Numbered from the stretch's first letter, positions 24,981-34,318 are shown. The stretch is 64,000 nucleotides of DNA from JAIBJN01 sp963830885 (GCA_963830885.1 CAWHOA010000019.1:21110-85109), one strand, 5' to 3'. Numbers and translations: made by a program. The notes: generated by a model from the sequence alone, not told the origin.

Positions 24981-25050
24981 GGGGCACCCCGCCCTCCACC
25001 CGCTTTCGAGCGTACCGTCGAAAAGCGCACGCGTGGCGCGCGGACCGTGC
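24981..25050 (+). repeat. 70-bp inverted repeat, left copy
   Basis: This sequence recurs inverted at 26912-26982 with about 86% identity. Both copies share GGGGCACCCC, CACCCGCTTTCGAGC, CGAAAAGCGCAC and CGTGGCGCGCG blocks, and each has an internal CGCTTTCGA...TCGAAAAGCG hairpin. It starts 5 bp after the stop of the propeller gene. Confidence 0.85.
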
Positions 25051-25077
25051 TGACTTCGTGACGGATTCGGGGCGAAC

Positions 25078-25083
25078 TAGAAT
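25078..25083 (+). promoter_or_regulatory. Putative -10 element (TAGAAT) of the acyl-CoA dehydrogenase gene
   Basis: TAGAAT ends 7 nt before the GTG at 25091, favouring that start over an in-frame GTG at 25058. Confidence 0.5.
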
Positions 25084-25090
25084 CCGCGGC

Positions 25091-26266
25091 GTGGGGTACG
25101 AGCCGCTCTCCGACGAGCAGCGCGAGATCCGCGAGCTCGTCCGGACGCTGGTGCGCGAGCGCATCGCGCCGCGCGCCGCCGAGATCGACTCCTCGGGCGA
25201 GTTCCCCTGGGACAACGTCGAGCTGTTCCGCGAGCACGGGATCCTCGGCCTCCCCTTCGAGGAGCGCTTCGGCGGCACCGGCACTGGGGCGCTCATGGTG
25301 CTCGTCGCCATCGAGGAGATCTCCCGGGCGTGCGCGACGACCGGGCTGATCCTGGCCATGCAGGAGCTTGGCGCGCTCGCGATCAAGAACGACGGGACCG
25401 AGGAGCAGAAGGAGCGTTATCTCCCGCGTCTGGCCAGCGGCGAGTGGCTCCCGGCGTACGCGCTCACCGAGCCGGGCTCGGGCTCCGACGCAGCCGCGAT
25501 GCGCTCCGAGGCCAGGCGCGAGGGCGACGAGTACGTCCTCAACGGCTCGAAGCGGTTCATCACGAACGCGGGTGTGGCGGGCCTCTACGTCGTCTTCGCG
25601 AAGACCGACCCGGCGGCGGGCCACGGGGGGATCTCGGCGTTCATCGTCGAGGCGGACGCTCCCGGCTTCGAGGTCGGGCGGATCGAGCCGAAGATGGGGA
25701 TCAAGGGCTCGACCACCGGGGAGGTCTTCTTCACGGACTGCCGGGTGGCTGCGGCGAACCGCATCGGCGAGGAGGGCGACGGGTTCAAGGTGGCCATGCG
25801 GGTCCTCGACCGCTCCCGCCCCGGCATCGCGGCGCAGGCGCTCGGGATCGCGCAGGGCGCGACCGACTACGCGCTCGAGTACGCGAAATCCCGCGAGACG
25901 ATGGGGAAGCCGATCGCCGAGCACCAGCTCATCGCCGGCAAGCTCGCCGAGATGGAGACGAAGTGCGAGGCCGCGCGCGGGCTCCTGTACAAGGTCGGCC
26001 TGGCGATCGACGAGGGCGTCGAGCCGCTCACCAAGCTCTCGGCGATGACGAAGCTGTTCTGCGGCGACACGGCCATGGAGGTCACGACCGAGGCCGTCCA
26101 GATCCTCGGCGGCTACGGCTACATGAAGGAGTACCCGGTCGAGCGCATGATGCGCGACGCGAAGATCACGCAGATCTACGAGGGCACGCAGGAGATCCAG
26201 CGCCTCGTGATCGCGCGCGAGATGGTGCGCGAGGCGCGGGCCTCGCTCCTCGCCGGCGTCGGCTAG
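25091..26266 (+). CDS. Acyl-CoA dehydrogenase
   Basis: This 391-residue flavoprotein starts at GTG 25091; an upstream GTG at 25058 would sit inside the promoter. It carries both ACAD signatures: ALTEPGSGSDAAAM (FAD and substrate binding) and QILGGYGYMKEYPVERMMRDAKITQIYEGTQEIQR with the catalytic Glu in YEGT. It removes two hydrogens from acyl-CoA in beta-oxidation or branched-chain amino acid breakdown and passes electrons to ETF. Chain-length preference is unclear. The gene and the convergent HhH-GPD gene are bracketed by the inverted repeat. Confidence 0.95.
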   Translation: MGYEPLSDEQREIRELVRTLVRERIAPRAAEIDSSGEFPWDNVELFREHGILGLPFEERFGGTGTGALMVLVAIEEISRACATTGLILAMQELGALAIKNDGTEEQKERYLPRLASGEWLPAYALTEPGSGSDAAAMRSEARREGDEYVLNGSKRFITNAGVAGLYVVFAKTDPAAGHGGISAFIVEADAPGFEVGRIEPKMGIKGSTTGEVFFTDCRVAAANRIGEEGDGFKVAMRVLDRSRPGIAAQALGIAQGATDYALEYAKSRETMGKPIAEHQLIAGKLAEMETKCEAARGLLYKVGLAIDEGVEPLTKLSAMTKLFCGDTAMEVTTEAVQILGGYGYMKEYPVERMMRDAKITQIYEGTQEIQRLVIAREMVREARASLLAGVG

Positions 26267-26841
26267 CCGGCGGTTCCGGCGGCGCGCATGGCCGCCTTGT
26301 GGGCGCGCTTCTTCGCCTGGTAGTCCTCGAGCGCTTCGTAGGAATCGACGTCGCCGAGGGTGGGGTGCGTCGGGGCGACGTCCTCCCAGCCCGGCGGCCG
26401 CACGCCGTAGCGCTTGCCGAGGATCGCGAGCAGCGACCGCGCCTTCATCGGGCCGATCCCGGGGAGTCCGAGCAGGCGGCGCTCGAGGTCCTCGCCGCTC
26501 TCGGCGTCGAGCCAGACGCGCTCGGCGTGTCCGCCGTAGTCCTCGACGACCGCGGCGCAGAGCTCCTGCACGCGCCCGGCCATGTTCCCCGGGAAGCGGT
26601 GGATGGCCGGCTTCTGCCGGAAGATCTCCGCCAGCTCGCCCGGGTCGGTCGCGGCGATGGCCGCGGCGTCGAACGTGCCGAGCCTGCGCCGGATCTCGAG
26701 CGGGCCGGAGAAGGCCTTCTGCACTGTCACCTGCTGGTCGAGGACGAACCCGACCAGCAGTGCCAGCGGCTCCTCGGCCAGGAAGCGGTCGGCCTCGTCG
26801 TCGCCCGTGAAGTAGAGGTGCGTGGGGCGGGTTGCGGCCAT
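26263..26841 (-). CDS. HhH-GPD-type DNA glycosylase-like protein
   Basis: This 192-residue protein resembles base-excision glycosylases of the HhH-GPD superfamily. It has a helical N-terminal half (LLVGFVLDQQVTVQKAFSGP, similar to the Q-[VI] motif of AlkA/EndoIII proteins) and the helix-hairpin-helix LLGLPGIGPMKARSLL. The Asp expected ~20 residues after the hairpin is not in a standard setting; the region reads THPTLGDVDS, so either that Asp serves or activity is altered. Its end overlaps the acyl-CoA dehydrogenase end by 4 nt. Confidence 0.8.
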   Translation of the reverse strand: MAATRPTHLYFTGDDEADRFLAEEPLALLVGFVLDQQVTVQKAFSGPLEIRRRLGTFDAAAIAATDPGELAEIFRQKPAIHRFPGNMAGRVQELCAAVVEDYGGHAERVWLDAESGEDLERRLLGLPGIGPMKARSLLAILGKRYGVRPPGWEDVAPTHPTLGDVDSYEALEDYQAKKRAHKAAMRAAGTAG

Positions 26842-26847
26842 GCGCCG

Positions 26848-26853
26848 ATTCTA
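26848..26853 (-). promoter_or_regulatory. Putative -10 element (TAGAAT) of the HhH-GPD gene
   Basis: On the minus strand, TAGAAT ends 6 nt before the ATG at 26841. Confidence 0.45.
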
Positions 26854-26911
26854 GTCGCGGGCGCCACCCGCCGGCCGGCCGCCAGGTTCGGCACAGGTCG
26901 TGACGATCCCG

Positions 26912-26982
26912 GCACGATGCGCGCGCCACGGGTGCGCTTTTCGGCGTTAGGCTCGAAAGCGGGTGGTGGGATGGGGTGCCCC
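26912..26982 (-). repeat. 71-bp inverted repeat, right copy
   Basis: The inverted partner of 24981-25050. It lies between the divergent HhH-GPD and Lhr genes, so it is not simply a terminator. The two copies enclose 1.9 kb containing two complete genes. Confidence 0.85.
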
Positions 26983-27035
26983 GTAGTAACTAGGGAGGCG
27001 GCGCACGCCGCAGCCGTAGCCCGACGCCGTAGGGG

Positions 27036-27041
27036 TACGCT
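27036..27041 (+). promoter_or_regulatory. Putative -10 element (TACGCT) of the Lhr gene
   Basis: TACGCT ends 6 nt before the ATG at 27048, with no Shine-Dalgarno sequence between them. Confidence 0.45.
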
Positions 27042-27047
27042 GGACGG

Positions 27048-30000
27048 ATGAGCGCGCTGGCGCCCTTCAGCCAGGATGTGCGCGGCTGGTTCGAGCGGAC
27101 CTTCGCCGGCCCGACGCCCGCGCAGGAACACGGCTGGCCGGCCATCGCCTCCGGCAGCCACGTCCTCATCCAGGCGCCCACCGGGTCGGGGAAGACGCTC
27201 GCGGCGTTCCTCTGGGCGCTCGACCGTGCCCGCCCCGGCGAGGGCACCCAGGTGCTCTACGTCAGCCCGCTGAAGGCCCTGAACTACGACGTCGAGCGGA
27301 ACCTCCGCGGGCCGCTGGCCGGCATCGACTCCAGGCTGTCCGTCGCCGTCCGCACGGGGGACACACCGCCCAAGGAGCGGGCCGCGATGCTCAAGAGCCC
27401 GCCGGACATCCTCATCACCACGCCCGAGTCGCTCTTCCTGCTGCTGACCTCGCGCGCCCGCGAGACGCTGCGCTCGGTCAGCGTCGTCATCGTCGACGAG
27501 GTGCATGCCGTCGCCGGCACGAAGCGCGGCGCGCACCTCGCTCTCAGCCTGGAGCGCCTCGAGCGCCTCGTCGGCGAGCCGGTCCAGCGCATCGGCCTCT
27601 CGGCGACGCAGCGTCCGCTGGAGGAGATCGGCCGCTTCGTCTCCGGCGGCCGGCCGATCGAGCTTGTCGACGCCGGCACGCGCAAGGAGCTCGACCTCCG
27701 CGTCGTCGTTCCGCTCGAGGACATGCGCGAGCCGGGCGAGGGCAACTCGATCTGGCCCTCCATCTACCCGGCGCTCCTCGAGCTCGTGCGGGAGCACCGC
27801 TCCACGATCGTCTTCGTCAACAACCGGCGCCTCGCCGAACGGCTCGCGCTGCAGGCTGAACGAGCTCGCCGAGGAGGACATTGCTCGCGCCCACCACGGC
27901 TCCCTCGCGCGGGAGCAGCGCGTCGAGGTGGAGGAGCTCCTCAAGAAGGGCGACATCCCCTGCCTCGTCGCGACGTCGTCCCTCGAGCTCGGCATCGACA
28001 TGGGCGCTGTCGACCTGGTCGTGCAGGTCGAGTCGCCGAAGTCGGTCGCGCGCGGGCTCCAGCGGGTCGGCCGCGCCGGTCACCGCCTCGACGAGGCGTC
28101 CAAGGGCCGCATCTTCCCGAAGTTCCGGGCGGATCTGCTCGAGTCGGCCGTCGTCGTCGGGCGCATGAAGGAGGGGCTGATCGAGGAGACGCGCATCCCG
28201 CGCAACCCGCTCGACGTGCTCGCCCAGCAAATCGTCGCCGTCTGTGCGGAGGAGGAGATCGCGGTCGACGACCTCCACGACCTCGTCCGCCGGGCATGGC
28301 CCTTCCGCGACCTCTCGCGCGAGCAGCTCGAGAACGTGCTCGACATGCTCGCCGGCCGCTACCCGTCCGAGGAGTTCGCCGAGCTGCGGCCCCGCATCAC
28401 CTGGGACCGGGTTGCCGGTCTCCTGCGCGGGCGCGAAGGCGCGCGCCGGCTCGCCGTGACCAACGCCGGGACGATCCCGGACCGCGGGCTGTTCGGCGTG
28501 TATCTCGTCGAGGGCGGCGGGCGCGTCGGCGAGCTCGACGAGGAGATGGTCTACGAGGCGCGCGCCGGCCAGACGTTCCTCCTGGGTGCTTCGACGTGGC
28601 GGATCGAGGAGATCACGCGCGACCGCGTGCTCGTCTCGCCGGCTCCCGGCGTACCGGGCCTGGTGCCGTTCTGGAAGGGCGAGGGCGTCGGCCGCCCGTA
28701 CGAGCTCGGCGAGGCGATCGGCCGCGCCGGGCGCGAGCTGGTCGGACTGGACGACGTGCGCGCACGCGAGCGCCTGACGAGTGAGAACGAGCTGGACGAG
28801 CGCGCCGCGGAGAACCTGCTCGTCTTCCTCCGCGAGCAGGAGCAGGCGACCGGCGTGCTCCCGTCGGACCGCACGATCGTCGTCGAGCGCTTCCGCGACG
28901 AGATCGGCGACTGGCGCCTCTGCATCCTCACGCCGTTCGGCGCCCGCGTCCATGCGCCCTGGGCCCTCGCTCTCGCCGCCCGCCTGCGCGAGGCGCTCGG
29001 GCTCGAGGTCAACTTCATCTGGTCGGACGACGGCGTGGCGCTCCATCTGCCCGACGCGGACGCGCCACCCTCCCAGGAGGAGCTGCTCGTGGGGCCGGAC
29101 GAGCTGGAGGACCTCGTCGTCGCCGAGGTCGGCGGGACGGCCCTGTTCGGCGCACGCTTCCGCGAGAACGCAGCCCGCGCGCTCCTCATCCCCCGCCGGC
29201 GGCCGGGCCAGCGCACGCCGCTCTGGCAGCAGCGGCTCAAGGCACAGGGGCTCCTGCAGGTGGCCCGCCGGTACCCGGACTTCCCCGTCGTGCTGGAGAC
29301 CTACCGCGAGGTGCTGCAGGACGTGTTCGACCTGCCCGCGCTCCGCGGCCTTCTCGAGGCGCTCGGGCAGCGCCGCGTCGACCTCGTCGAGGTCGAGACG
29401 CCGAGCGCGTCGCCGTTCGCCTCGTCACTCCTCTTCGACTACGTCGCCACGTACATGTACGAGGACGACACGCCGCTCGCCGAGCGGCGCGCCCAGGCGC
29501 TCGCCCTCGACCGCGACCTGCTGAAGGAGCTGCTCGGCCAGGAGGAGCTGCGCGAGCTGATCGATCCGGCCGCGCTCGAGCAGGTCGAGAGCGAGCTGCG
29601 CGGCTCGCCCGCGAGCCCGGACGCGCTCCACGATCTTCTGCTCCGCCGCGGCGACCTGGCACCCACCGGGGTCGACTCCGAGCTGGGCCGCGCGCTGGAG
29701 GACGAGCGCCGGGCCGTCCGGGTCAGGGTCGCCGGCGAGGAGCGCCTGATCGCCGTCGAGGACGCCGGCCGCTACCGCGATGCGCTCGGCGCCATGCCTC
29801 CCTCCGGGCTCCCTGATGCGTATCTCGACGCCGGAGACGACCCGCTCGGCTGGATCCTGAGGCGGTTCGCCCGCGGTCGCGGTCCGTTCACGACCGAGGA
29901 GGCCGGCGCCTACTTCGGCCTGGAGCCGCAGAGGATGGAGGAGCTGCTCGCCGGCCTCGACCTCGTTCGCGGCGAGCTCCGCCCGGGCGGGACCGAGCGC

Positions 30001-31243
30001 GAGTGGTGCGACCCTGACGTCCTGCGCCGCCTTCGCCGCGCGAGCCTCGCCCGGCTCCGCAAGGAGGTCGAGCCGGCCGAGAAGGGAGCGCTCGGACGGT
30101 TCCTCCCCGCCTGGCAGGGCGTCGACCGGCGGGCCACGCTGCGGGAGGCGCTCGTGCCCCTGCAGGGCCTGTCCCTCCCCGTCTCCCTCTGGGAGAGCGA
30201 CGTCCTGCCCCGCCGCGTCCCCGGGTACCAGCCGGCGGCGCTCGACCAGCTCACCGCGTCGGGCGAGGTCGTCTGGGTCGGGGCAGGGCTCGAGCGCGTG
30301 GCGCTCTACTTCCGCGAGGACGCTCCCGCGCTCGGGCGACCCGGGGCGCTCCCGCCGCCCGAAGGCGAGGCCCACGAGGCCGTCCGCGCAGCGCTTGCCG
30401 GCGGCGCAGTCTTCTGGTTCGACCTCCTGGCCGCCACCGGGCTCGACGCCGAGATCGCGCTGCCCGCGCTCTGGGACCTCGTCTGGGCCGGGGAGGTCAC
30501 GAACGACGCGTGGCAGCCGCTCCGGGCGAGCCGCCGGTTCCAGGCTCCCCGGGCGCAGAAGCGGCCGCGGCGCTTCTCGCGCTCGCGGGCGAACGCGATC
30601 ACCGCCACGCAGGGCCGCTGGTCTTCGACCGGCGGCCTCTTCCCCGGCGAGCCCGACCCGCGCGCGCTTGCAGAGCTCCTGCTCGAGCGCCAGGGAATCG
30701 TCACCCGCGACGGCGTGCGCGCCGAGGGGATTCCGGGCGGTTACGCGCCCGTCTACCACGAGCTGCGCAAGCTGGAGACGCTCGGCGTCTGCCGGCGCGG
30801 CTACTTCGTCGAGGGCCTCGGCGGCGCGCAGTTCGCCCTGCCGGGCGCTGTGGAGCGGCTGCGCGAACGGCCGGAGGACGAGGTCGCGCTCGTCCTCGCG
30901 GCAGCGGACCCGGCCCAGCCGTACGGCGCCGCTCTTGCCTGGCCGAGGCGCTCCGGCGCCCGCGCGGCGCGCGTGGCCGGCGCGCTACGTCGTCCTCCTC
31001 GGAGGCGAGCCCGCGCTCTTCGCCGAGCGCGGCGGGCGCTCGCTCGTGCCGCTCCGCGACCCCGAGGAGGCCTGGCTCCGCACCGCCTTCGCCGCCCTGG
31101 TCGGCCATGCGCGGCGGACCGGCGTGAAGCGGCTGGCAGTCGAGCGCTTCGACGGCGAGCCGGTCGGCGAGACCGAGGCGATGCCGCTCCTGGTCGAGGC
31201 AGGGTTCCTCGCGGGCCCACGGCGGGCCGTCCTGCGGGCATGA
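27048..31243 (+). CDS. lhr: Lhr-family ATP-dependent DNA helicase, two frameshifts in this sequence
   Basis: A ~1,400-residue superfamily 2 helicase. Motif I is APTGSGKT (43-50), motif II is DEVH (VIVDEVHAVAGTKRGAHL), motif III is LSAT, and motif VI is QRVGRAGHR. A WH domain and the large Lhr C-terminal beta region follow, ending with DGEPVGETEAMPLLVEAGF. The frame breaks near 27,855 (after ERLALQ) and near 30,960 (after ALAWPRR); each break equals one extra base, and sense resumes at once. In mycobacteria Lhr is a 3'-5' helicase linked to DNA repair and is encoded beside nei2, as here. It overlaps the next gene by 4 nt. Confidence 0.92.
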
Positions 31244-31731
31244 CCGACTCCGACCTGGACGCGCTGCTCGAGGTCCAGAGCCGGAGCTATCGGGTCGCCG
31301 GCGAGGGGCTGAGGCAATCCTGGCCCGAGGATGACGCGCTCGACCGGGACGGCCTCCGCGCGCTGATCGACGACGTTCACTACGGCGTGCTGGCGACCTC
31401 CCGCCCGGACGGCCGCGCCCACGCGACGCCGGTCGCCTTCTCGCTCTCCGAGGGAGCGCTCTGGATCGGCAGCGTCGAGGGGCGGCGCCTGGCGAACCTG
31501 CGTGAGACGCCCTGGGGAGCGCTCGTCGTCTTCGCCGGCGGGCGCGGCGAGCACCGCGCCCTGACCGTCGAGGGACCGGTCGCGATCCACGAGGGGGCCG
31601 CGTTCGCCGCCGTTCGCGAGCGCCGTGACGGCGAATGGGCGGAGCGGCACGGGCACCCGCCGGACTGGGCCGCGGCCATGCTCGAGCTTCGTCCCGAGCG
31701 CGTCTTCTCCCACGGGTCGCAGGGTGCCTGA
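31240..31731 (+). CDS. FMN-binding split-barrel protein (pyridoxamine 5'-phosphate oxidase-like)
   Basis: A 163-residue protein whose ATG overlaps the Lhr stop (ATGA). It has the split-barrel pattern: YGVLATSRPDGRAHATPVAFSL, LWIGSVEGRRLANLRETPWGALVV and a C-terminal WAAAMLELRPERVF. Such proteins bind FMN or F420 and reduce or oxidise small cofactors; the reaction here is unknown, and F420-binding is possible in actinobacteria. It sits between Lhr and Nei2, so it probably shares their transcript. Confidence 0.85.
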   Translation: MTDSDLDALLEVQSRSYRVAGEGLRQSWPEDDALDRDGLRALIDDVHYGVLATSRPDGRAHATPVAFSLSEGALWIGSVEGRRLANLRETPWGALVVFAGGRGEHRALTVEGPVAIHEGAAFAAVRERRDGEWAERHGHPPDWAAAMLELRPERVFSHGSQGA

Positions 31732-32476
31732 GGGCGACGCGCTCCACCGGGCGGCCGAGCGCCTGCGCGCGCTCGAGGGAGAGGTCGTGGCCGTCGAGAC
31801 GCCGCACCCGCGCGCCGCCGTCCTCCGCCTCTCCGAACGGCTCGACGGGCTCAGGCTCGAGCGCGTCGAGGCCGTTGGCAAGAACCTCCTCCTCGGCTTC
31901 GAAGGTGGGCTCACCCTCCGCAGCCACCTCCGGATGCACGGGCGCTGGCGGGTGGAGGACGCGGGCACGGAGCCGCGCGGGACGCCGTGGCTCGTTCTGC
32001 GCGGGCGCACCCGCCAGGCCGTGCTGTGGAACGGGCCGGTGCTCGAGCTGACGCGCGGCCGCTCGCCGGCGGTCGCCAGGCTCGGCCCCGACGTGATGGC
32101 GGATCCACCCGACATCGACGGCATGGTCGCGCGCTTCCGGGCCGGGCCCCAGTCGCGTGCCGTCGGCGACGCCCTGCTCGACCAGCGCCTGGTTTCCGGC
32201 ATCGGGAACATGTGGAAGGCGGAGGTGCTCTTCGTCTCCGAGACGTCGCCGTGGCGGCCGCTGTCGGACCTCGACGACGCCGCACTGCGCCGTGTGCTCT
32301 GCGAGGCGGCGCGGTTGATGCATGCCGGTCGCCCGGAGCGTCGCGTCTACCGTCGCGCGGGTCGCCCCTGCGCTCTCTGCGGCGCGCGGATTCGCTCGTT
32401 TCCGCAGGGCGACGAGGCGCGGATCGCCTACTGGTGTCCGGGCTGCCAGGCAGGAACGAGCCCGGCGGGGGCGTAA
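31724..32476 (+). CDS. nei2: Fpg/Nei-family DNA glycosylase (Nei2 type)
   Basis: This 250-residue protein starts at a GTG overlapping the previous gene by 8 nt. After Met removal, P2 and E3 (PEGD) are the catalytic residues, as in Nei. It has a VGKNLLLGFEG strand with the conserved lysine, the H2TH region (VSGIGNMWKAEVLF) and a C-terminal zinc finger (CALC...CPGC). The enzyme excises oxidised pyrimidines and nicks the strand. Adjacency of lhr and nei is also found in Mycobacterium, supporting a joint repair function. Confidence 0.92.
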   Translation: MPEGDALHRAAERLRALEGEVVAVETPHPRAAVLRLSERLDGLRLERVEAVGKNLLLGFEGGLTLRSHLRMHGRWRVEDAGTEPRGTPWLVLRGRTRQAVLWNGPVLELTRGRSPAVARLGPDVMADPPDIDGMVARFRAGPQSRAVGDALLDQRLVSGIGNMWKAEVLFVSETSPWRPLSDLDDAALRRVLCEAARLMHAGRPERRVYRRAGRPCALCGARIRSFPQGDEARIAYWCPGCQAGTSPAGA

Positions 32477-32485
32477 CCGTTCCGC

Positions 32486-33784
32486 GTGTCCGACCGGCCT
32501 TTCGACGACCGGCAGCCGCGCGAGGGTGCCGGCAAAGCGCCGCGTTCTCCGCGCCTGTTCACCGCGCTCCGGGGCTTCTGCCTGGGCGCCTTCTTCGACC
32601 TCGGGCTCGACCTCGAGGGTGGCGCCGACCTCCCGATTGCCTTGGAGGAGCACGCCGGCCCGAACCGTCCGACCCTGTACGAGTACCGCCCACTCGTCGG
32701 CTCGTTCATCGAGCAGCGAGGCGGCCGGTTGGCGCTGCGCGAGGATGCCCGAGAGGCGCTCGCGGCGCTCAAGGACGAGCCCGCCGCCGGGATCTTCGCA
32801 AGCGCCCACGCGGACGAGCGGGTGGGCGAGGACGAGGCCCTCCGGCGCACGATCCTGATCCCGCTGCTCGTCGCGACCGCCGAGGCCTGCGGCGGCTTCG
32901 ACTGGGACGACGATGCCTTCGAGCGCGCCTATGCGCAGCTCGAGGGCTCCCTCTACGGTGACCGGAGGACCTACGCCGCCCTGGCGCCGCTCGTCGGCCT
33001 CACCGCGGGCGGGACGACGGATCTCGGCCGCGGCGTGCGGGTTCGGCCGGCGGCCGCGAACGAGCTCACCGCCGCCTGGCCCGACGCGGGTCGGCTCCTC
33101 CCGCGGGACTGGGGCCGCGAGATCGACCGGACGCTCGTCCTCGAGCTGGAGGCCGAGCTCGACTCGCAGGCCTGTCGTGTTCCCGACGCCCCGGGCGAGT
33201 TCGGCAGGGCGGTCAGTGCCCTTCGCCTCGCGACGCCGGGCGCGATCGCCGCCGGACCCGTGGTCTTCGAGCGGCTCGACTTCCGGCCCTACGGCGTTCG
33301 CCCGATGCCGGCGACGGCCGCGCAGGTTCCGCCCGGTCAGGCGACTCGACTCGACGTCTTCCGTGCTCCTCTCGTCGTCGAGCTGCAGACGCGGCTCGCG
33401 GACGCGCCCGACGAGCTTCTCGAGGCGCTCGACCGGTGGGAGCTCGCCCTCTTCCACGCGGGCGCGCACCGATCGGATGAGCTGCGCGAGGCGCTCGAGA
33501 CCTTGCTCGGGTGCGACGAAGGCCCCTGGGCGGCCGCGATGCGCGCGGCCGTGCTCCTGGGCGAGACAGCGCGCGAGCGCGAGGATCTCCTCGTTGCGCT
33601 GCGCGCGCTGCTCGACGGCGACGGGCCCGGTGCCTACGCCGAGGACGCGGTGCGTCGAGCCCTGGTCGAGACGCTGCTCGAAGGCTCCCGCGAGGATCTC
33701 GTCATCGCTCTCGACGAGGCACTCCTCGGCTTGCGCCCGCGACCGCAGGTGCACTCGTCCTCCCGGGTCCTGGCCGCGGGATGA
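32486..33784 (+). CDS. Uncharacterised 432-residue protein
   Basis: Starts at GTG, 9 nt after the Nei2 gene. The N-terminal part (residues ~20-210) is mixed alpha/beta with a conserved-looking FTALRGFCLGAFFDLGLDL segment and an ETRVGEDEALRRTILIPLL-like helix. The C-terminal part (~300-420) is all-helical, with regular acidic/leucine patterns reminiscent of HEPN-type helical bundles, but no Rx4-6H motif is evident. I cannot name a family. The ATGA overlap with the next membrane gene and its place after lhr-nei2 suggest one operon. No signal peptide or membrane segment is seen. Confidence 0.7.
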   Translation: MSDRPFDDRQPREGAGKAPRSPRLFTALRGFCLGAFFDLGLDLEGGADLPIALEEHAGPNRPTLYEYRPLVGSFIEQRGGRLALREDAREALAALKDEPAAGIFASAHADERVGEDEALRRTILIPLLVATAEACGGFDWDDDAFERAYAQLEGSLYGDRRTYAALAPLVGLTAGGTTDLGRGVRVRPAAANELTAAWPDAGRLLPRDWGREIDRTLVLELEAELDSQACRVPDAPGEFGRAVSALRLATPGAIAAGPVVFERLDFRPYGVRPMPATAAQVPPGQATRLDVFRAPLVVELQTRLADAPDELLEALDRWELALFHAGAHRSDELREALETLLGCDEGPWAAAMRAAVLLGETAREREDLLVALRALLDGDGPGAYAEDAVRRALVETLLEGSREDLVIALDEALLGLRPRPQVHSSSRVLAAG

Positions 33785-34011
33785 CGCTCCCGAGCCGGGC
33801 GGAGCTCCTGCGCCGCCGCCGCTGCCGGCTGCTCGTGGTCGGCATGGTGCTCGGTGCGCTTCTTCCGGTGTTCGAGTGGAGCTGGATCACGCTCGCCGCA
33901 GGCCTCGGCGGCGTCGCCGTGCTCCTACTCGTCTACCGGCGCGAATGTACGGGCTGCTCGGCGCAGGATTCGACACAAAGCGACACACACCCGCGCGGTC
34001 CTGAGGCGTAG
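33781..34011 (+). CDS. Small two-helix membrane protein
   Basis: A 76-residue protein overlapping the previous gene by 4 nt. A basic start (LLRRRRCR) precedes two adjacent membrane helices (LLVVGMVLGALLPVFEWSWITLAAGLGGVAVLLLVY taken as two segments) and a CxxC (RECTGCS) in the polar tail. Function unknown; the paired cysteines could bind metal or form a disulfide. Confidence 0.6.
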   Translation: MTLPSRAELLRRRRCRLLVVGMVLGALLPVFEWSWITLAAGLGGVAVLLLVYRRECTGCSAQDSTQSDTHPRGPEA

Positions 34012-34014
34012 CCT
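34009..34014 (+). promoter_or_regulatory. Putative -10 element (TAGCCT) of the coiled-coil gene
   Basis: TAGCCT ends 7 nt before the GTG at 34022 and overlaps the stop of the previous gene. Confidence 0.35.
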
Positions 34015-34021
34015 CGGGCGC

Positions 34022-34306
34022 GTGGACGAGGCACGCAAGGTCATCCAGCGTCTGGAGCGCATCGAGGCGCTCCAGAGCTCGCAGGCTCCAGCCGAGGAGC
34101 TCCTCGGAGAGGTGCGCCAGCTGCTCTCCGAGGGCGAGGCCTGGCTGGCGGCGGAACGCGGCGGAACCGGCGCCGCGACGGGGAACGGCCGTGGCGGCGA
34201 GGCCGGGCGGGCGACCGACGGGGCCGCGGCCGCGCTCGCGGATTGCCGAGAGACGATCACGGCGACGCGGGAGGTGATGCCCGAGACGGCCTGCGCCACA
34301 GACTAG
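34022..34306 (+). CDS. Small helical (coiled-coil) protein
   Basis: A 94-residue protein from GTG 34022. Residues 1-45 form a heptad-like amphipathic helix (VIQRLERIEAL, LLGEVRQLLSEGEAWLA), followed by a Gly/Ala-rich linker and a short C-terminal helix with two cysteines. No family recognised. It could be a partner of the preceding small membrane protein. Confidence 0.5.
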   Translation: MDEARKVIQRLERIEALQSSQAPAEELLGEVRQLLSEGEAWLAAERGGTGAATGNGRGGEAGRATDGAAAALADCRETITATREVMPETACATD

Positions 34307-34309
34307 AAT
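34304..34309 (+). promoter_or_regulatory. Putative -10 element (TAGAAT) of the agmatinase gene
   Basis: TAGAAT ends 9 nt before the ATG at 34319 and overlaps the end of the previous gene. Confidence 0.4.
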
Positions 34310-34318
34310 CGCGCCCCG

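Noticed and set aside
30701..33754. Minus-strand open frame of about 1,017 codons opposite Lhr/Nei2
   Set aside because: Low-complexity composition, typical of a GC-rich shadow frame; the plus strand has clear conserved domains.
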